Positions 11,130-22,500 of a stretch of DNA of 64,000 nt are shown here, piece after piece. Origin of the DNA: Asterella californica. Taxonomy: Eukaryota > Streptophyta > Marchantiopsida > Marchantiales > Aytoniaceae. Each line of letters begins with the position of its first letter. The first letter of the stretch is position 1. A program made the translations under genes and the position numbers. Location of the stretch: the NCBI GenBank assembly GCA_036924285.1, contig JAYKYS010000016.1, positions 7,440,001-7,504,000 on the forward strand. Direction: 5' to 3'. The notes under the pieces are model-generated. The model was given only the letters and a program-made list of their open reading frames with translations. It ran no database searches and had not been told where the DNA came from.

Positions 11130-12732
11130 GTAGGTCATTTAGGAACCATAGATGTGGTCCTCAACGCCTCCGATAACGTGAACGACTGGGGAAGCCTGGT
11201 CTGTCTACCAGCCTCCCCGTGTTGTAGATCCAACTCCACTGACGCACCTCGTGGCTCAGAGGCACGTACTGCACCTCTAGTCACTGCCGCAGATGTCTTA
11301 ATCTGCACCACACCAGCCATGAAGTCGAAGTCACTTCCTTCTCCTCCATAAGACGTGGAAGCCTCTGTTCCGCCTTATCTCCGCTGAGCCATAGCCATAC
11401 TAGCTATCCTCTGCTCCAACTGCTCAATCCGAGCAGCCATACCTGCTTCTGACGTCGTAACAGGCGGTGGACCGACCGGTCCTCTCCTAGGTGCTGGACC
11501 TCTACCTCCAGCTCGACCACCACGGCCTCCCTGAACTCCTCCGCCTCGTCCACGATCAGCCTTCCCTTGCCGCAACTCGAGATGGAGGTCAAAACTACGA
11601 TCACTACTGTGACCTGGTCGTCCGCAATGCTCACATTGCCTAGGTACTGCTTGAGACGTCCCTGACATCTCATAATCTCTCCTCTGTGGACAGTCCTTTT
11701 GCTGATGAGGACCATCACATGTCCAGCAAGGACCCGCTTGCTACTGACTAGAGAAAGACGGCATGGGCTTCTGCCCACCAGATCCTCCAACACCTCCCTG
11801 AGATCGTGACTGCTTCGCACGATCCTTACCACCACCACCACCACGCTATTGCGTAGCCTGTGATCCTCGAGAAGAGGTGGTCACTCCATGTGGTGTCTCC
11901 TTGCTGAACCCAGCAACCACCACCCTCTCTTCCACCATGTTAAGCTCAATACGCTCAGCCAGACCAAAGATAACCGTCAACGTCGGAACGATATCTCTAA
12001 GGAGAGTAGCATCTCTAACTCTCCTACGCAGCTCTCGGTCTAGTATCCCATATCAGAACTGGACTGCCTGTGCTTCCGTCACCCTTTGGGTAACGCTGAT
12101 CAACCACCTCGAGTAAACGCCTCGCGTAGGCTCTCTCCAGTCTTCTGCTGGAACTCTTGCAGACTCCTCAAATTGTCGGTCTGCACACCCTGATAGTTCT
12201 TCCTCAAACATTGGAAGAACTGAACCACAAGGTTAAACCCTGGTGGTATCCCGCTCACACTACCACCTGCTCCACTACTTGTGGACGCACCGCTGGTAGT
12301 AGGTACTCCGTCACCTGTGGATGTACCACTGCTACTGGCATCCGAACTCGCAGGTGCTACGCCTCTCGAAACTGCACCAGTAGTGATAAAAACGTAGTTG
12401 GGAGACCAATGTTGTCTCCACAACTCGATCTCAACACTGTAATCTCGTCTGAACTCATGATAATCGTCCACCAGCGGTCCCTCCAAGTGTTGGAACAAAC
12501 CCTTCCACGCCATGAAGGGTGTAAACAGCTGTGGGTTCCGCATCTGCTGCAGATCGCACCAACTGTCAAACTCCTGGATGAAGTCATCCAGCTCAATGAT
12601 ACCAACTGTACCCGAGTAACGTCGAGGCCCCTTCGTGGCTCCATAGATCTCGTCCATGTCCAACAACAATGACGACACTAGACTCACCATCAGAAAACGC
12701 GCTGTCTGCGTATGACTCGTCCTCTGAAACAA
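11130..12732 (-). pseudogene. gag of element B with two zinc knuckles
   Basis: Structural protein of the element. The N-terminal open stretch (12100-12732) contains IELDDFIQEFDSWCDLQQM and WKGLFQHLEGPLVDDYHEF, then a Ser/Thr/Gly linker and LRSLQEFQQKTGESLREAF. Downstream, in changing frames, come a first knuckle CWTCDGPHQQKDC (about 11690-11735), a second knuckle CEHCGRPGHSSDRS (about 11590-11635) whose last Cys has become Ser, an Arg/Gly-rich segment typical of nucleic-acid binding, and a short possible coiled coil around MAARIEQLEQRIASM (about 11400-11445). Stops interrupt it near 11850 and elsewhere. Homologous gag pieces lie at 472-1341, 14804-15036 and 38311-39000. Confidence 0.75.
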
Positions 12733-14511
12733 CCGACGGCAATGGTGTAGGTAGTCGATATCTCATTCCACTCCGTGTATACCTACTGTCCGAGAAGTCT
12801 CCATCAGAACCTCCCGAGAACTCCGTGATGAGAGAATCTCGCTAACACACTCCCCAACCGGAAGTCGCAATCTCCGTCACAACCGTAACCACCACTTGCC
12901 TAACCCCGCTCCTACTGAGCTCACCTATCCCCTACTAGGACAGTCAAGGTAAGGACAACTGTACCTGCCATCACCACAGGCAGCCTCTCACGGTCTGTTG
13001 GTCGTCACTCCAACCACACCGTGAGAGAGATAAAGATAGTCTGACTGGTCCGCAACTCCAGTCTCACTACCGACAGCACACTGGAGTGAACTCACTCCAG
13101 AAATCAAGCGCCAACACAAGCAAACGCGGCGCACAAACAGGAAGTAGAATATGGAGGGGTTCCAACCACAACAAGTCCAACGATAACCCTCCACACTCAA
13201 ACATTCACATAAAGAGAAACCCAGCCCCACTCGGACTGACGTCTCCTCGTCGGTGACCACATGCACAATATATGGTCACCAACTGTCATAACTGACACTG
13301 GAGGTCACTAACTAGATGTCCACACCTCTAGTAGTTCCAAAAACATCCACGTGGTAGCTCTACTAGCTCACCCAAGACAACTACCACCAATTGTCTCTAT
13401 ACACGTCTCTACGGTATACGCAAGCACTACCACAACTATAGCTTACCCCTAATACTATGAGGTCGTCCTACCACTCCTCTAGGAACGTGCGAGAAGATCT
13501 CCTACTATCTTATACAAGTCCATAAGTACTTGCACGCATCCCTGTAGGACACCAAGAGCTATTGGTCTAGTGGTAAAGCCAAAGTTAAGAGTCCAGGTCC
13601 AGGAATAGTGTTGGGATGGGTGACCAGCTGGTTTTACACTTCCCACACAACTGGATACCTCTCTCACGCACGCACGCCAGCAAGCTGGCTTGCGGCGGGC
13701 GCGGGCTCAGGCTCAGCTCCGCTCTGCCTCCGCACTCACGCACCTTTGCTCCTCGAAGCCTCTACACGCACTCCACACCTCGACACTCCCGTTCACTCTC
13801 CGCTCCGCTCCGCTTGCAGTAGAGTAGAACAGGTACAACACACCACAAGAGACTCGGTTCTTCCTCGAATTGCAGAAGATTGCACCAAAAGAGGCTCCAA
13901 AACAGCAAAAATAGCTTGCGGGTGCACACGGGTAACCAAAATCTGACGTAAAACAGCAAGAACACCCAAAGCCAACCCGAACACCACCACAACAGATTCA
14001 CAAATGCACCATACACACTTCGCGAATGCACACACAGACAAGACAACTCCTAACTCGAGTTTCCGCACGAAATTGCATCAAAATCTGACGTAACTAGCCT
14101 TTTTGTACTTTCGGGTGACACGGCAGCGAACTTCGACATGCCATAACTTCTTCAATCCTTGACCAAACTCCATGTAACTTAGTGCACTATAATTGTCTCT
14201 CCAATGCGCTTCCAAAGAGCCCACTCCGGCCTGACATTGACAAGTACTCCGTCTGCCACGCCCAAACACGCAATCCGGCTCCAACAAGTCACTTCAAGAA
14301 CATTCTGCAAAGTTTCTGCAGCGCTTCCGCATGACAGAAATCTCCACTCGACCCCAACAACAACAAATAGATCTGCGACCAGCAATTTAGCATGCGCCCA
14401 CACACCTCGAAGCTCCAAACAATCAAGCACGAACTGCAACGTCCGAAGATACCAGCGGACGATTTCAGATCAGCGGGTTCTTACTGACGATCTGCACTCA
14501 GTTCTTCGAGT
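12733..14511 (-). other. 5' leader of element B
   Basis: Non-coding, moderately GC-rich sequence between gag and the LTR-like end. It aligns with 39000-40720 in element C and partly with 1-471 in element A. 13640-13830 is rich in CGC/CTC. It holds the 5S rRNA-like segment. I find no standard methionine-tRNA primer site; the primer site is unresolved. Confidence 0.5.
13582..13631 (+). repeat. 5S rRNA-like internal promoter segment in element B
   Basis: Read on the plus strand (antisense to gag), AAGTTAAG...GGATGGGTGACC over 13582-13625 aligns with no gaps to the A-box-to-C-box part of plant 5S rRNA as I remember it, 32 of 44 positions by my count. The C-box core GGATGGGTGACC is exact. The 5' half of 5S rRNA is not recognisable. 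A related copy is at 39839-39888. 5S-derived promoters in retroelements are known from Cassandra TRIMs and SINE3; whether this one still drives Pol III is unknown. Confidence 0.65.
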
Positions 14512-14803
14512 AATCTGAATAGAGAAATTACCACCTCCAACACTACAACAAAGATTACTCACAAACGGTCAAGCCAAACCCACTCTAAGTACGAAGAGAA
14601 TCCAAGTTACACTCAACTAGACTATCCACCATAGCCTAGAGCTTGAAGGCTCAACTCGAAGAACTAAGACCTCCAAGCCCTACCTGCGAAGTATACCCCT
14701 AGTGAGCTCTCCCACCAACTCGTCCCAACGACACTAACGGTCTTACCGGGATGCGCTACTTCGCACTCAGTCAACCTAGCCGAGGTGCCAAACTGACGTC
14801 ACA
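14512..14803 (-). repeat. Terminal module at the 5' end of element B
   Basis: About 290 bases, starting on the minus strand TGTGACGTCAGTTTGGCACC at 14803 and ending near TTCTCTATTCAGATTA. Near-identical modules lie at 1450-1744 and 40722-41024 in the same orientation, and at 15262-15548 inverted. At its outer edge the gag of element A resumes. The inner flank differs from that of the 3' LTR. Confidence 0.7.
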
Positions 14804-15036
14804 CGGTTGTCTCTGGTCTAGCCGAGCGGATTGAGCTCAACATGGTGGAGGAGAAGGTGGTGACTGCTGGGTTCAGCAGGGAGGCACCACATGAGACGAC
14901 CATCTCTTTTTGAGGATCACAGGCTACGTAATAGCGTGATGGTGGTGGTGGTAGAGATCGTGTTGAACAGTCACGATCCCAAGGACGTGATGGACAGAAG
15001 CCCATGCCGTCTTTCTCTAGTCAGCAGCAAGCGAGT
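14804..15036 (+). pseudogene. gag fragment of element A (continuation)
   Basis: Picks up gag exactly where 1341 stopped. It matches, inverted, the element B gag at about 11745-11965 (plus-strand text ggtctagccgagcggattga against ggtctggctgagcgtattga). It runs through the His/Gly-coding GGTGGTGGTGG stretch and ends at ctttctctagtcagcagcaagcg, just before the first zinc knuckle. From 15037 it is joined to the sequence upstream of the LTR, which marks an internal deletion. Confidence 0.7.
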
Positions 15037-15057
15037 CTTTGCATAACGATGGGGCGA

Positions 15058-15656
15058 TGTAGCACCCGACCTCTTGATCCTTACACCCACGAAGGTGTAT
15101 AACATGTAGTTGGGATATGGTACTATCTGAGGTTAGAGGGACCTAACCATCAGTTAGGGGGGCGATTGTCATACACTTGTGTATGTGTATGACAACATCT
15201 ATGGTGTATCTTTGATAGTGATGTATGTTGTGTAGCGATGTGTATGCTCACGATAGATGTCACGTCAGTTTGGCACCTCGGCTAGGTTGGTCGAGTCTGG
15301 AGTGACTAATCCCCGTAAGGCCGTTAAGACGAGTTGTTGGGATAGCCCACTAGGGGTACACTTTGCAGGTAGAGCTTGGAGACCTTAGTTCTTCGAGTTG
15401 AGTCTTCAAGCTCTTGGCTATGGTGGATAGTCTTGTTGAGTGTAACTTGGATTCTATGCGAGCATAGAGTGGGTTTGGCTTGACCGTTTTGGGAGTAATC
15501 GTTGTTGCCGTGTTGACATTGTGGAGATGATGATTTCTCTATTGAGATTATTGTGGTATACTTGTGTATGTGCACGACAAAGTCCATGGTTATGTATATG
15601 TGTGGTGTATCTCTAATAGCGATGTATGTTGCATAGCAGGATGTATGCGCACGACA
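15058..15656 (+). repeat. 3' LTR of element A
   Basis: Starts TGTAGCACCCGACC and ends GCGCACGACA, 599 bases. It is the inverted counterpart of 1342-1958, including the module (15262-15548) with a flanking block on each side. Inside it, TGTCATACAC (15167-15176) and GTGTATGACA (15185-15194) form a perfect hairpin with an 8-base loop. The preceding bases taacgatggggcga match those before the element B LTR. Confidence 0.7.
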
Positions 15657-16284
15657 GTTGTGTAGGGATCAACAAGACGAGGAAGGCAAAGAATAAGTTG
15701 TGACCAGAGATGAAAACGAGACAGACAGTAGAGGAAAATGTGAACAATGGCTTCGTCAGAGTGTATAAATGCAAGAGGGGTCTTCGTGTCTTAAAAGTTT
15801 AACTCGAGTATTCGTTGTTGCGTCATGGATTGACTATGGTATTGAAAAAAGATCTTGAGAAAAATATTTTTCTCAAACTCAGTTCAGACGGCATTGGATA
15901 GATCTTGTAAACGAAATCAATATTGGTGCTTAAATCATCATAAATGAAGCAAAGACAAAAAGATTACGATGATTTTTAGTTTTACAAGTTTTGGACTAAG
16001 GATGTAATTGTCGGTGGAGCATGATAAATAACAATAAGTTGTTAGTTACGAAAGATTACCGACCGAATAAATGAGAAATGACAACAAGTTGTTATTTAAA
16101 AAGATTGTCGGTGAACTGATTATCAGCAAACAATGGATTGTCGGTAGATGCTGATAAATAACAGCGAGTTGTTATTTAGGGGGGATCGCTAGCAGATGGA
16201 CCGCCAACAAACAACAGATCGTGAACGAAATATGGAAAAATAACCATAAGTAGTTATGTATGATGGATAATAACCACATATATG
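15657..16284. repeat. Spacer with degenerate tandem repeats
   Basis: No gene seen. From about 15990 to 16270 a unit of roughly 50-60 bases recurs with much drift, marked by ataaataacaa/gagttgttattta and gattgtcggt. It is a decayed minisatellite or the end of an old element. Confidence 0.35.
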
Positions 16285-16750
16285 TTACTTCTCACCACTG
16301 TACTGATTCAATGTTAGTCTCTGTCTTGGGACAAATAGAATGATTGTGGCCTGATTCCTTGCATACTGTGCACCACAGGTTAAACCGTGTTGTCGTAGGA
16401 TCTCTCCTCTTGTCCTTAAGTCCAACAATCTTACCTTTATATCTTTCATCTCTTTGAGAAGCTCCTCATATTTGGAGTTCACTTTTGCTTATGAACTCCT
16501 CTACTTAGGTGATGAAGGTGGCATATCTCCATCACACCTACTCTCTTTTTCTTGTCTTTCTTCTTCTTTCCTTCTCGAACTCAGAAGAAGGCTCTGCACT
16601 TGAAGACGGTTCCTCATCAGACGTTGTACTCTTCTTATTTGATGACTTACTGCTGAAATCAGAAGAATCTTACTTCGTCTTCTTCTGAGATTTCTTGGAC
16701 TTCTCCCTTGTTGTCTGCTTATTGAGCATTGATGCTTCATACGCCTTCGC
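16285..16750 (-). pseudogene. Possible gag-like fragment
   Basis: On the minus strand a Ser/Lys/Glu-rich stretch (about 16510-16735, with SSDFSSKSSNKKSTTSDEEP) is followed by NSKYEELLKEMKDIKVRLLDL (16420-16485), which would form a short amphipathic helix. Stops break the frame. The make-up is like the charged tail of some plant retroelement gag proteins, but no zinc knuckle or pol follows. It could instead be an exon of an unknown charged protein. Confidence 0.25.
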
Positions 16751-17333
16751 TGTCGAGCAAGAGTTGCTTGGGAGAGACGGGACTCTCTAGTTGTGAAGCG
16801 ATATGTGCGTTGAGATACACACATGGAACGATCGAGCGATGCTAACACGACTCCTTTCAATGTCGAATTCGATCACAAATAAAAAGATGAACATTAAAAT
16901 GAAACACCTAGATATACGACCGGAACACAAAGTCACACGAGCGTATACTTTCCTAAATACAAATTTCAGAAGTTTTCTTCTCTCGATAAGGCTCACTTTA
17001 CTAGTATCGTATCCTCGAGCACATCAATTTTCTCAATTTTTCTCCTTCTCAGTGTTCTCAATATATGTATTCTCCTCAAACTACTCTTCACAGTTTCCTC
17101 GTGGTCAATATTACGAATGAGCTTCTCAAACCTCCTTTGTCCTCGTTGCTACGAGGTACGGCACGCAAAGTATCCACCGATATCAAACAAACAAATGAAA
17201 TCTAAAAATAGAGAATTATATGCGGATGTGCTTTATGACCATGATAGACGAGCAGCTTGCCTAAGACATTGATAGGTGAGCAGTTAGCCTAAGCTAAAAG
17301 AGACAGTGCGGCCTTGGTAGAAGAACATCTTGT

Positions 17334-17565
17334 CTAGTGTGAAGAAAAAGTAAAAAATAAAGTCAAAATATTGCGAGAAGCTCGTCTAGTGTGAAGAAAA
17401 ATAAAAAATAAAGTCAAAATTCAGAGATTTTACAACTTTTCTGCGCATAGTGTCTACCAGCTGCTGTTGGAGTCATGATCATATATAGTCATTTTGTTTC
17501 GAATCTATCAGTTGCAGATGGAGTCATGGTCATATACAGTCACTTTGTTTCGAGAACTTTAGAAT
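17334..17565. repeat. Two small tandem duplications
   Basis: First pair: tctagtgtgaagaaaaa...aaagtcaaaat at about 17334-17370 and 17389-17422. Second pair: gttggagtcatgatcatat...tcattttgtttcgaa at about 17466-17505 and gatggagtcatggtcatat... at 17517-17555. No gene is seen here. Confidence 0.6.
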
Positions 17566-17689
17566 GTTAGACTATGGGATCAACAATATACGGAGATGTC
17601 GTGTATACATGCTATGTTTAAGAGAGATGACATCTCTCATCTCTAAGTGCAACCGTAGTTACACCCTTCATAATCCCCTTTCCGTATGC

Positions 17690-17805
17690 AATGGTATCAT
17701 TTGCTCACGACTAGATTTGAACCTTGGACCTCTATCTTTGCAAGTTTCAATTTTTTTCCTTTTCAAGTAGCGGTCTAGCTTGCCCAAGGCACCAACTTAA
17801 CCTAA
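17690..17805 (-). repeat. tRNA-like SINE remnant (weak)
   Basis: On the minus strand TAGGTTAAGTTGGTGCC resembles a Pol III A box, and 81 bases on GAGGTCCAAGGTTCAAATC resembles a tRNA 3' half with its B box. The spacing is about 35 bases longer than in a tRNA, so this would be a tRNA-derived element with an internal insertion. It is not a functional tRNA. Confidence 0.3.
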
Positions 17806-17821
17806 GGTGTTATAAACCAAG

Positions 17822-19289
17822 GACCTAGCTTAAGCTAAGGGGCAGCTGTCTAAGAGTTCTACTTGCGTTCTAATCACATACCGCACACATTTTCTACACA
17901 CGAAATAGCTTGCAACACGACATTCACCCTCTCGAAGCATGCACATCCTCTGGTATGTACCAGTTCCTTTCCCTATTGATTTTAATTTTTTATGTTTATT
18001 TTTCAAATCAATCCATCTCCAACAAAAAGTGGTATAGGTGATTTCTTCATGCATTTCAAGATGCATTTGTATAGCTAATGAGGGGAATGAAATATATTCT
18101 CATATTCTCTTCTTTATTTTCATTGAGCTCACTTCTTTTTCCAATGCATAGAGGAAGTTTTGCACGTCAGAACTCAGGATAGTGGAAAAGAAACTTTTAT
18201 GTTTGATTATTAATCCTCTATGCACGTGAAAATATTTAGTGATGAATATACTTTTGGTAGAGTGAAGTCTGGAAATCTAGACAATTATATGGTAATGTCA
18301 TACCATTGTCTATATGTCGTTATTTTTAATTATCCATACTCCCTTTTAATGTCTGATTTCTCTATAGGACAAAATAAATGAGATATATTGTCTATTTTCT
18401 ACTTTTGACTTCAAATCCAACTTCAGTTTTACTCCAATGTCTCTTATATATTAACTTGCCTAATGCATAGCTTCATTTTGTTTTTGCCAAAACAGCACTT
18501 TGCTTTGTGCTTTCAGTTCTTCTTCACAATACCTTGCTTTCCTCTGAGTTATCTCACGTTCATACTTTCCTCGTCTCGCCAGCAATATCACTAGTCTTGT
18601 TTGCCTTTGCGACAAATCTACCTACTATGAAGATACACCGCGTGAGGCTAACAGCGAGTGACTGTAACGTAAGCAACATCCACTCGTACCCGTAGAATAC
18701 CTCCTCCTTTCTACCCTTTTATGGCGATTTATGGTCGTACAAACCTTTCGCATAAGCACGCTCGGCACTTGAGTACTTGGATGTCGTCTTATACTCCTCA
18801 AAAGAGCGTGAGAAACAAAATGACGACAATACTAAGAAGAGTCTTATGCTAATAAGGGCCTCTTTCCACTTAGAATGTTATTTCGCTTATGTGACTTGGC
18901 CGGATTAGCTGTGCTATCAAGATTTCTCAACATTATTTTGCCGGACCTCTTATAAAGTTCACCTCCTCTTCCTACTGCATTTGTTGTTCAGTTCGTTTTA
19001 TAACATGACATGTAGAACTTACATATAGAACAAGTCATGACTTGTCTGTTTGGTCGAAATCAAACATGGAGACCGGACAGAAGATAAAACAGGGTTTACT
19101 TGATACTCTCTATTTAACACGTGCTAATTTCTTAGCAAAAAAAGACCCGAAAAAAGCATAGAGGTAAGAGAGGGGAACCCTTGGACTAAAAACTTTTTAA
19201 TAGTAAAACGGAGGTTTTACTACTAAAAAACTTTAGAGAAATTAACTTTAAAACCATCTAGTGAGAAGAAAAGCTTATTGTCATATCTA
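17822..19289. other. AT-rich spacer without a recognised gene
   Basis: Only short reading frames on both strands and no domain I can name. A pair of near-inverted stretches (aaaaactttttaatagtaaaac and gttttactactaaaaaactt, about 19187-19232) forms a hairpin close to the SINE-like piece. Confidence 0.4.
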
Positions 19290-19505
19290 GAGGGTTAGAT
19301 GTCTCAGCTACCGAAGATCGATAGCTAAGATGGTTGAGTCCTAGACCTCTAAGCGAAGGTCTGGGGTTCAAACCCTCCTGCTCTCGATTGGAGGTGCAAC
19401 AAAGTCGATGTCATGTGAAATTGATCCAGGTACGCTGTGGTTACTCACAAAAGAAAGTCCGATGCCCCTTGAAGGGATAAACAGACAAGATTAAACATTT
19501 ACCAT
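19290..19505 (+). repeat. tRNA-derived SINE-like element
   Basis: TAGCTAAGATGG (A-box-like, near 19324) and GGTTCAAACCC (B box, near 19367) are 43 bases apart, the spacing of a tRNA gene. AGACC and GGTCT between them can pair, and the acceptor arm is only partly paired. A tRNA-unrelated body follows, with gtccgatgccccttgaaggg. I could not fix the ends or a target duplication. A decayed tRNA gene is the alternative. Confidence 0.45.
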
Positions 19506-22500
19506 AAGAGGAATAACTAACTCGTGAGAATTTTCGTAAGATCTCTTAGGTTGTAAACCATCGGTTGAAAATCTCATAAAATGCTTTTCGTTCTTACTAC
19601 CGCACAAGATATAATGCTGACAGTTTCAATATCGTCGTTCAAACTGTATCCATGGCCACAGCTGTCTGAACTCCATTCTCTTACAATAAAAAGACGTTTA
19701 GAACTACGGATTAGAAGATATGAAAAGATTCAAACAAACTAGACGGGAATCACATGGTTTTGCATCGAATGATTTACCTGGTAGTTCGAGTCTGTTTAAC
19801 TCCGCGAAAAGCAACTTTGTATCTCAACTTCTTCTCGTAATGTACTTCATCGACAATCATCCTTTGCTTTGTTCAATTCTTAACTTGTACAGATGTCTGG
19901 TCGTATTTATCAAAAGATTTTGGACCACTGTGTCATGCTTGAGCCATCCTTAACAATGTTGGAAAACCTGCTTCCACCATAATACTAGAAATACCAACAC
20001 TTCAGCCTGATTTAATGGTTAGAACTTTTCCATTTATTTCTAGAAAATCCTATACGCCAACTAGTGACATGGAGAACCACATTGTATCAACACCACTGGC
20101 ACGTTGTTTTGCTCTAAAAGATAATGGATGTGGTCCTTGTTTTGAAATCAACCGTATCGTTCCCTCGGTCATTTAAAATGAAGTCATCTAGAACTTGTTC
20201 ATTAAAATTTGATAACCTTCATTCCAGGTTTGATAAATTTGATAACCTTCCTTCAGTTAGCTTTCCATGCAGATCATTCGAGTTTTTGCGGTATCAATTT
20301 TATGCAAGTTAAAGCATGACAAGCAATGCAATTTGTTACATTTTTGGACACTCAAATGTGTTATTCATATAACTGGATACATATGCAGACCCTATCGGTA
20401 AAAAGTGACACTACGAAATGTCTAGGCAATCCTCCAGCTTATTGTTCTTCGCAATATGCAGAGAAATTTCAATGCTATAATGAATTTAAGATCCACTAGT
20501 ATTAGTTAATGCTCGAGGAAGTCACTCATCGTATATTAGATTCTCATGTATGACTTAATGAAGATATTAACATATACCTGATTTTTAAAATATTAGAATA
20601 TATATATAAATATTTAAACAGTTTTATTATATAAAATATATTTTATATTTTATATTTTATAAAGAAGTTTTAAAATATCAAAAAATTTACTTATATCACA
20701 CATGATGACGAGTGACTTCCCTGAGAGTTAGTGACTCAAGAACTCTGGTAATATCCGTTAGAGACTTGAACCTTCTCCTGCATAACCTGAAAATATGATA
20801 GGCTGTTGAAAATAAATAAACATTTTATTTATCTATAAGTCAAATATTCAGTAAAATTCACAAGGAACGAATCTAGTAACCATTGCTTCCAAATCTTAGG
20901 TGGTTAAGTTTCACTTCAGGCTAGCTCAGCAGACTTGAGATTGGCTATCCGACCAAACTTTGACAAAATAGAAGACTGCACTCAGAAAAGAAACTATCGA
21001 TTTATCGTACCTCACCTATTCTGAAAATTAGTATGTATAGTATAACGCACATGTACTCAAAAGAGGCCGGAAAAGGCAAAATATTTTGTAAATGAATAAA
21101 CGTTCAATTTACAAATCAATCTCTAAAGTTAAAGTTTATGCAATACGTTTAAGTGGTAATTACACTCACGGGTTCTCTAGAAGAATATGTAGATGTTAAG
21201 TTCATCGTAGAGATGTCGTTAGAATATTTAGATGTTAAGTTCGTAGAAAAGATGTCGTTATTACTCTGTGTCTAGTTAGTAGCTTTAGAGTTCCAATAAT
21301 TGAGATTTTGGTGCGAAGTACAACTTCAGACAATGATCTTCCGTTTGCAGTTTAGATGAATTGAATTACATTGTGGATTTTAAGATTCTTCATACAAAAG
21401 CTTTTGTATGTAAATTACTTTGTGAAACGAAAACCTTGAAGTACAGAAATGTAAAGCATTTTACTACGAGCTTATGCTTCCGTAATGTATCTCTTGCTTG
21501 TTTGAACAGATTCCAATTTGAAAACACGTGATCAAATACAAAACATTAGAAGTGAGTTAATCTGGAAGGTGTTTAAGTATCTTTTGAGATGCAGAAATGG
21601 ATCCAGCATCTTGTACTTGATATTTTAGAGGCAAATTTCACATTATAGCTCTTACTTTTCGGGTGGAATAGCAAACACCTCCAACTTCAAATTGACTAGC
21701 AGATCAGAATCAAAACGAACAGCATACAAAAACTAAGAAGCTAAAGCTTCGTAGTGCGTAGTATCTCTCTCTAGCTTAGCAACGGTGTGTTATCTTGAAT
21801 GAGGCATAGAGTGAGCATACAATCAATGCAACCACAAGACTCGCTTTGAGAATAAAACCAAAAGTAAATGAAGATCATTCACACACTTGAAACTACTTAA
21901 GACATCACTTTCAACATAGCATCTTTGCGTTTTTCAGCTTGTAAAAGTTTTCTAAGACAAAACCAATTCAAAGGAAACGTTCATGGGTTCCAGGATAGAT
22001 TTGATTACCATGGGATGCTAATGTTTCATTATAGTTTCCCTCCCCTAAGCCCTAAAAAGGCTTCAACATTATACACACAAATTCAGCAAGTTTATATTCT
22101 CCTATTATGTTTTTGTTGGAATACTCTCTTCTCATGTTGGATTTTCTTGAAGAAGATGTAGACTCTGAATCTCTCCCTGATCTTTCTTCCGAGTCAGCTA
22201 ATCTAATAAATCAACCGAATGAAAATCCTGTTTTAATTATGGTTTGAAGAGTTACATCCTTCTAATTAGTTGATTTCTACTTGAAGCAAACACAGAGCAT
22301 AGTGCAATAAAATAACGCTGAAATCCAGGAAGTGTTGCAATCTTTAATTTGATACTTTACTAGTTTTAGAAACGGGAAATGCATTAATCCCACACAGATG
22401 GTGGGGAAGGCATTCCTCGGAAGATTAGTACATTATATTGGTCAGACTAGAGATAGATTGGATCACATCCCATGACATGTGGTAAACTCCGACTGATTTG

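Larger units (their letters stand above)
1342..14803 (-). mobile_element. Methyltransferase-bearing Ty3/gypsy element B, inserted in gag of element A
   Basis: Order on the minus strand is LTR-like end (14803-14512), leader with a 5S rRNA-like segment, gag (12732-11130), protease (about 10720-10333), C5-methyltransferase (10006-6700), RT (6448-5362), RNase H (5365-4650), integrase (4550-3404), 3' region and LTR (1958-1342). RT before integrase places it in Ty3/gypsy. The insertion is proved by gag of element A continuing on both sides, with CGGT at 1338-1341 and again at 14804-14807, and by TG...CA-type ends. All coding parts carry stops or frameshifts, so it is defective. It was itself hit by a 2.28-kb insertion near 7374-9655. 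I see no chromodomain after the integrase. Confidence 0.85.
1..15656 (+). mobile_element. Gypsy element A, internally deleted and split by element B
   Basis: Plus-strand Ty3/gypsy relic entering from beyond the left edge. Its leader (1-471) and gag (472-1341) match, on the opposite strand, the leader and gag of element B. The gag alignment stops at 1341 and resumes without loss at 14804, so 1342-14803 is an insertion. After 15036 gag stops matching, and a few bases later comes an LTR (15058-15656). No protease, methyltransferase, RT or integrase of element A remains, so the body was deleted between gag and the 3' LTR. A direct repeat of 17 bases lies at 1-17 and 28-44. Element A could not have moved without help. 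Confidence 0.75.

Noticed and set aside
10529..11351. Plus-strand ORFs of 118 and 138 codons
   Set aside because: They are antisense shadows of the gag-protease linker of element B.
13571..13631. A functional 5S rRNA or tRNA gene
   Set aside because: Only the 3' half-like promoter part is recognisable, and it is diverged and embedded in a retroelement leader.
15840..16270. CRISPR-like array
   Set aside because: The repeats are degenerate, unequal in spacing and in a eukaryotic context; a decayed minisatellite explains them.
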